DNA from: Candidatus Acidulodesulfobacterium acidiphilum | GTDB taxonomy: Bacteria > SZUA-79 > Acidulodesulfobacterales > Acidulodesulfobacteraceae | Reading direction: 5' to 3' | NCBI GenBank assembly: GCA_008534395.1 | Contig: SHMQ01000046.1 | Span: 1-13,809 of the forward strand | DNA: 13,809 nucleotides | Shown here: positions 13,793 to 13,809 of the stretch, in pieces | Layout: each line of letters opens with the position of its first letter | How positions within the stretch are numbered: position 1 is the first letter of the stretch | Program-made: the position numbers and the translations under genes | Notes under the pieces: model-generated | Told to the model about the DNA's origin: nothing | Database searches by the model: none | The model's input: only the letters and a program-made list of their open reading frames with translations

Positions 13793-13809
13793 GTAAGGGT
13801 TGAGGCGGG

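Noticed and set aside
1-13809. CRISPR arrays, tRNA or rRNA genes, phage or transposase genes, toxin-antitoxin or defence systems
   Set aside because: No regularly spaced repeats, RNA gene sequences or matching protein motifs were seen; the window is almost fully occupied by housekeeping genes.

Overview
This is a chromosomal housekeeping stretch from an AT-rich bacterium with strong use of ATA, AAA and GAA codons. Every supported gene is on the + strand and the genes are tightly packed. The order ftsH, folP, cdaA, cdaR, glmM, pdxJ, acpS, nnr, CBS protein, tsaE, then lysC and cimA resembles the order I know from Geobacter-like and other deltaproteobacterial (Desulfobacterota-type) genomes. The roughly 140-residue N-terminal extension on FolP also fits that group. 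The lineage is an inference from gene order and protein style; no rRNA or other direct marker is present.

Layout. Bases 1-300 hold the 3' end of ftsH (membrane AAA+ protease). A 156-base gap with an imperfect hairpin follows, then folP (folate). Next is the module cdaA-cdaR-glmM: a diadenylate cyclase, its YbbR partner, and phosphoglucosamine mutase for UDP-GlcNAc supply. pdxJ (pyridoxine phosphate) and acpS (4'-phosphopantetheine transfer to acyl carrier protein) follow. The 186-base gap between acpS and nnr holds an extended -10 promoter candidate and, just downstream, a long inverted repeat with perfect 17-bp arms. The second block is nnr (NAD(P)HX repair, bifunctional), a stand-alone CBS-pair protein, tsaE (tRNA t6A synthesis), lpd (E3 flavoprotein), lysC (aspartokinase), cimA (citramalate synthase) and a Yip1-type membrane protein. 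No gene-free stretch exceeds 300 bases.

How the genes work together. The left block joins envelope precursor supply and c-di-AMP signalling to cofactor synthesis. The right block covers metabolite repair, tRNA modification, acyl-CoA metabolism and entry into the aspartate family and isoleucine. CimA would use acetyl-CoA, which an Lpd-containing pyruvate dehydrogenase could supply.

I found no CRISPR array, tRNA, rRNA, defence island or transposase gene, and no clearly undescribed multi-gene system. The observations most worth a second look are the inverted-repeat element and promoter before nnr, a probable internal start in lysC giving a separate regulatory subunit, the CBS protein as a possible c-di-AMP or adenylate sensor, and the two TTG starts (glmM and lpd).
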